A stretch of DNA of 41,660 bases from Akkermansia sp. (GTDB taxonomy: Bacteria; Verrucomicrobiota; Verrucomicrobiia; Verrucomicrobiales; Akkermansiaceae): positions 1-41,660 of the forward strand of contig JALFWB010000050.1 in NCBI GenBank assembly GCA_022787425.1, given 5' to 3'. The position numbers and the translations under genes were made by a program. The notes beneath the pieces are model-generated. The model was given only the letters and a program-made list of their open reading frames with translations. It was not told where the DNA came from and did not search any database. Below, one piece after another: positions 40,316-41,660 of the stretch; position 1 is the first letter of the stretch; each line of letters starts with the position of its first letter.

Positions 40316-40350
40316 GCGGCGCGCCCCGGCCACCCCGCCCGGCGCGCCGC
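40316..40350 (+). terminator. Terminator of hisS
   Basis: A perfect 10-bp stem, GCGGCGCGCC (40316-40325) with GGCGCGCCGC (40341-40350), followed by ATCCCTTTTG. The T tract is short. Confidence 0.7.
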
Positions 40351-40364
40351 ATCCCTTTTGCCCG

Positions 40365-40399
40365 AAAAGGGAAGGGGGCGTGCTTGTTCACGCCTTCCC
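40365..40399 (-). terminator. Terminator for the minus-strand paralogue gene
   Basis: A stem with a 3-nt bulge: GGGAA (40369-40373) and GGCGTG (40377-40382) with CACGCC (40389-40394) and TTCCC (40395-40399). On the minus strand a TTTT tract follows. Confidence 0.6.
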
Positions 40400-40482
40400 T
40401 CCCGCAGATCAGCACATATATGAGCTCACCTAGGTAATTCCTAAAACAGCGCAGTTGATTTCCTCTCCATCTCTATAATAAC

Positions 40483-40980
40483 TTAACGACTACCGAAGGC
40501 GCGTATTAGATCAAAAAGCCCACATACATCCCTCATATCCCGCATTAGTTGGATAATTTCATCGGCTTGCCGGATTTCCGTCGCTGCACGTTCACGGCAG
40601 TGCCTTGTAGAACATGTGAGTAGATGCATGCGGAACGCCTCTAAATCCCTTTGGAAATCTATAAAGGCGTTCCTTACATGATTCGAAAGACCGGCTCCTT
40701 GAAGGAAACCATCGAGTTCAGTGAATTCCCCTATCGCTTTCGCTCGTCTCTCTAGGGTATATTGAAAAGTATCATAAACCGAGCATGTATCCGACAGAGA
40801 CCCCAATTTCGAGTCTGTGTCAGACTTGTCGGAACAGGACCCGAACATCAACGGTGATAATACACCGATGACAAGAAAGGGAATCCCTATCTTCCGATGT
40901 GGACGACGTACCGCGTACGCAAGGATGCTCGCAAGAACAAGGATGCCTGAGACCAGAAGTGTTGTTGAGATGAATTCCAT
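40483..40980 (-). CDS. Small membrane/lipoprotein-like protein, copy 2 of a paralogue pair
   Basis: 165 aa from ATG 40980. It is clearly related to the gene at 33579-34061: TTLLVSGILVLAS, then a second hydrophobic stretch ending in MFGSC (Cys49) and SDKSDTD, CSVYDTFQYTLERRAKAI, DLEAFRMHLLTC, and TRHC near the end. The spacing of the Cys residues fits the first copy apart from a longer acidic linker. Membrane anchoring is inferred and the function is unknown. The ORF extends to GTG 41016; the paralogue favours 40980. It has its own promoter, is convergent with hisS and lies next to a Sel1 pseudogene. Confidence 0.7.
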   Translation of the reverse strand: MEFISTTLLVSGILVLASILAYAVRRPHRKIGIPFLVIGVLSPLMFGSCSDKSDTDSKLGSLSDTCSVYDTFQYTLERRAKAIGEFTELDGFLQGAGLSNHVRNAFIDFQRDLEAFRMHLLTCSTRHCRERAATEIRQADEIIQLMRDMRDVCGLFDLIRAFGSR

Positions 40981-41031
40981 GGTTATGAAGTTTGCCCGAG
41001 TCATGAAAGTACACACGAACCGGATGCTCGA

Positions 41032-41060
41032 AGTATACGAGATCTTTGATGTCGAGTCAA
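41032..41060 (-). promoter_or_regulatory. Promoter of the second paralogue gene
   Basis: Minus strand -35 TTGACT (41060-41055), 17-bp spacer, -10 TATACT (41037-41032). It is 51 nt from ATG 40980 and 15 nt from GTG 41016. Confidence 0.6.
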
Positions 41061-41246
41061 GCGTAAAAGCATTTTTCTATCTTAAATTTTCTATTGTATT
41101 TCTCGCAATCTACTACCTACGGGATGCCGCTTGCCATGTTATTCCGATACTCTCCGCTGCTATTTTCGGAGAAACTGAATGGGGGATAGGCATTCATGGT
41201 GACACTTGATTGGTAGAATTCAGGGCTTATTCGATTGATTTTGTAT

Positions 41247-41416
41247 TTACCGGCCCTTCTTCTCGGGGGTTGCTCGGCCACTTGCGTACATGCTATCAAG
41301 GTTGCAGGAAGCAATAGCGTGTCCTTGTGCAGCTGACTTTCTGAACTAGGCTGCCGCTAGCGCGTCATTTTTTTGAACCCCTTTGTCCTCCAGATACATC
41401 TCTCCGAGATTATTTT
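41247..41416 (-). pseudogene. Sel1-repeat pseudogene, cut by an insertion sequence
   Basis: Minus strand reads QNNLGEMYLEDKGVQKND, then ALAAA, a TAG at 41348-41346 where Sel1 repeats have Trp (TGG), then FRKSAAQGHAIASCNLDSMY and a stop at 41249-41247. The TAG and the final stop are in the same frame (99 nt apart). The 5' part is missing because an IS end begins at about 41418. It is a relative of the large Sel1 protein at 25881-28364. Confidence 0.7.
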
Positions 41417-41417
41417 G

Positions 41418-41660
41418 GTGCTCCGTCAGTTTTTATGACCACCCCACGGGAGCAAGTGCTTCGTGAAAGCTCTTGCAAGTTGTTTCTCGTAGCTTCAGGT
41501 ATAGGTATCGCACGCTGGTTATGCCTCTCATCTGAAATTGGATTTTCGCGATCTTCGAGTTTACTCCTTCAATGACTCCGGAGGTCAATTTATAGCGGAA
41601 ATAGCCCAAGATGGCTGAGGCCTGCTTCCTGAGAGTCTTGGCCATTGCGATGAAGTTTTT
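41418..41660 (-). mobile_element. Insertion sequence, one end (ISL3-like)
   Basis: From about 41418 the sequence changes from Sel1 to a transposase end. GTGCTCCGTCAGTTTTTATG is likely the terminal region. The other end is outside the window, so the inverted repeat and target duplication cannot be compared. Confidence 0.55.
41433..41660 (-). CDS. Transposase, C-terminal part (ISL3-like), partial
   Basis: The frame runs from 41433 to the window edge and continues beyond it. It shows SAILGYFRYKLTSGVIEGVN, followed by SKIAKIQFQMRGI and LYLKLRE, the pattern of ISL3/IS204-type transposases, where a conserved Glu lies in the [SN]G.[VI]EG.N motif. The ATG at 41645 is internal rather than a true start. 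The stop (41433-41435) lies ~15 nt inside the IS end. It interrupts the Sel1 pseudogene on the same strand. Confidence 0.7.
   Translation of the reverse strand, partial: KNFIAMAKTLRKQASAILGYFRYKLTSGVIEGVNSKIAKIQFQMRGITSVRYLYLKLRETTCKSFHEALAPVGWS

Noticed and set aside
41117..41314. 65-aa frame near the Sel1 pseudogene
   Set aside because: It overlaps the Sel1 remnant in another frame and lacks any coding signature.

Overview
The window is a high-GC chromosomal segment of a bacterium. Gene content and style suggest Verrucomicrobiota or a near PVC relative, possibly gut-associated; this is inferred without any database search. The features behind it are many ribosomal genes without a Shine-Dalgarno sequence, a 22-repeat Sel1 protein, secreted LysM and NAGPA-type proteins, and ATCCGTG-type intergenic repeats.

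Layout. 1-400: 3' end of a 23S rRNA gene, 5S rRNA and a hairpin. 578-4435: bioB (-), then a lipoprotein/permease fusion overlapping an ABC ATPase, together a polar amino-acid importer. 4525-9736: tRNA-Cys followed by one giant phage/mobile-element 'polyvalent' ORF. 9712-12513: a tandem SseB-domain protein (-), a candidate small RNA (-), tRNA-Thr (-) and an outer-membrane protein (-). 12655-22435: a merged str-S10-spc ribosomal operon (rpsL, rpsG, fusA, rpsJ, rplC, rplD, rplW, rplB, rpsS, a foreign secreted coiled-coil gene, rplV, rpsC, rplP, rpmC, rpsQ, rplN) that stops after rplN. 22527-25538: a three-gene unit (hexose-6-P epimerase-like, SanA/YdcF-like, MenD-like). 25881-28364: the Sel1 protein (-). 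28752-33452: acpP, an unknown gene, a LysM/degenerate YkuD protein, a NAGPA-type glycosidase (-), rseP and walJ-like. 33579-34061: a small lipoprotein-like gene. 34080-36571: grpE-dnaJ-rsmE (-). 36705-40295: an alpha/beta hydrolase, hemL and hisS. 40483-41660: a paralogue of the small lipoprotein-like gene, then a Sel1 pseudogene cut by an ISL3-like transposase end.

The most striking global signal is promoter structure. Seven genes have a -35 element beginning TTG (most often TTGC), a 17-bp spacer and a -10 hexamer only 6-8 nt before the ATG, so their mRNAs should be leaderless or nearly so. Many ribosomal genes also lack a Shine-Dalgarno sequence. Other leading observations are a candidate ~108-nt RNA with its own promoter and terminator (11013-11120), a substrate-binding domain with its lobes in reversed order, a pair of paralogous small proteins with a conserved Cys pattern, a secreted coiled-coil gene inside the S10 operon, and two degenerate enzyme homologues (MenD-like with Glu to Asp; a YkuD-like domain without its Cys).
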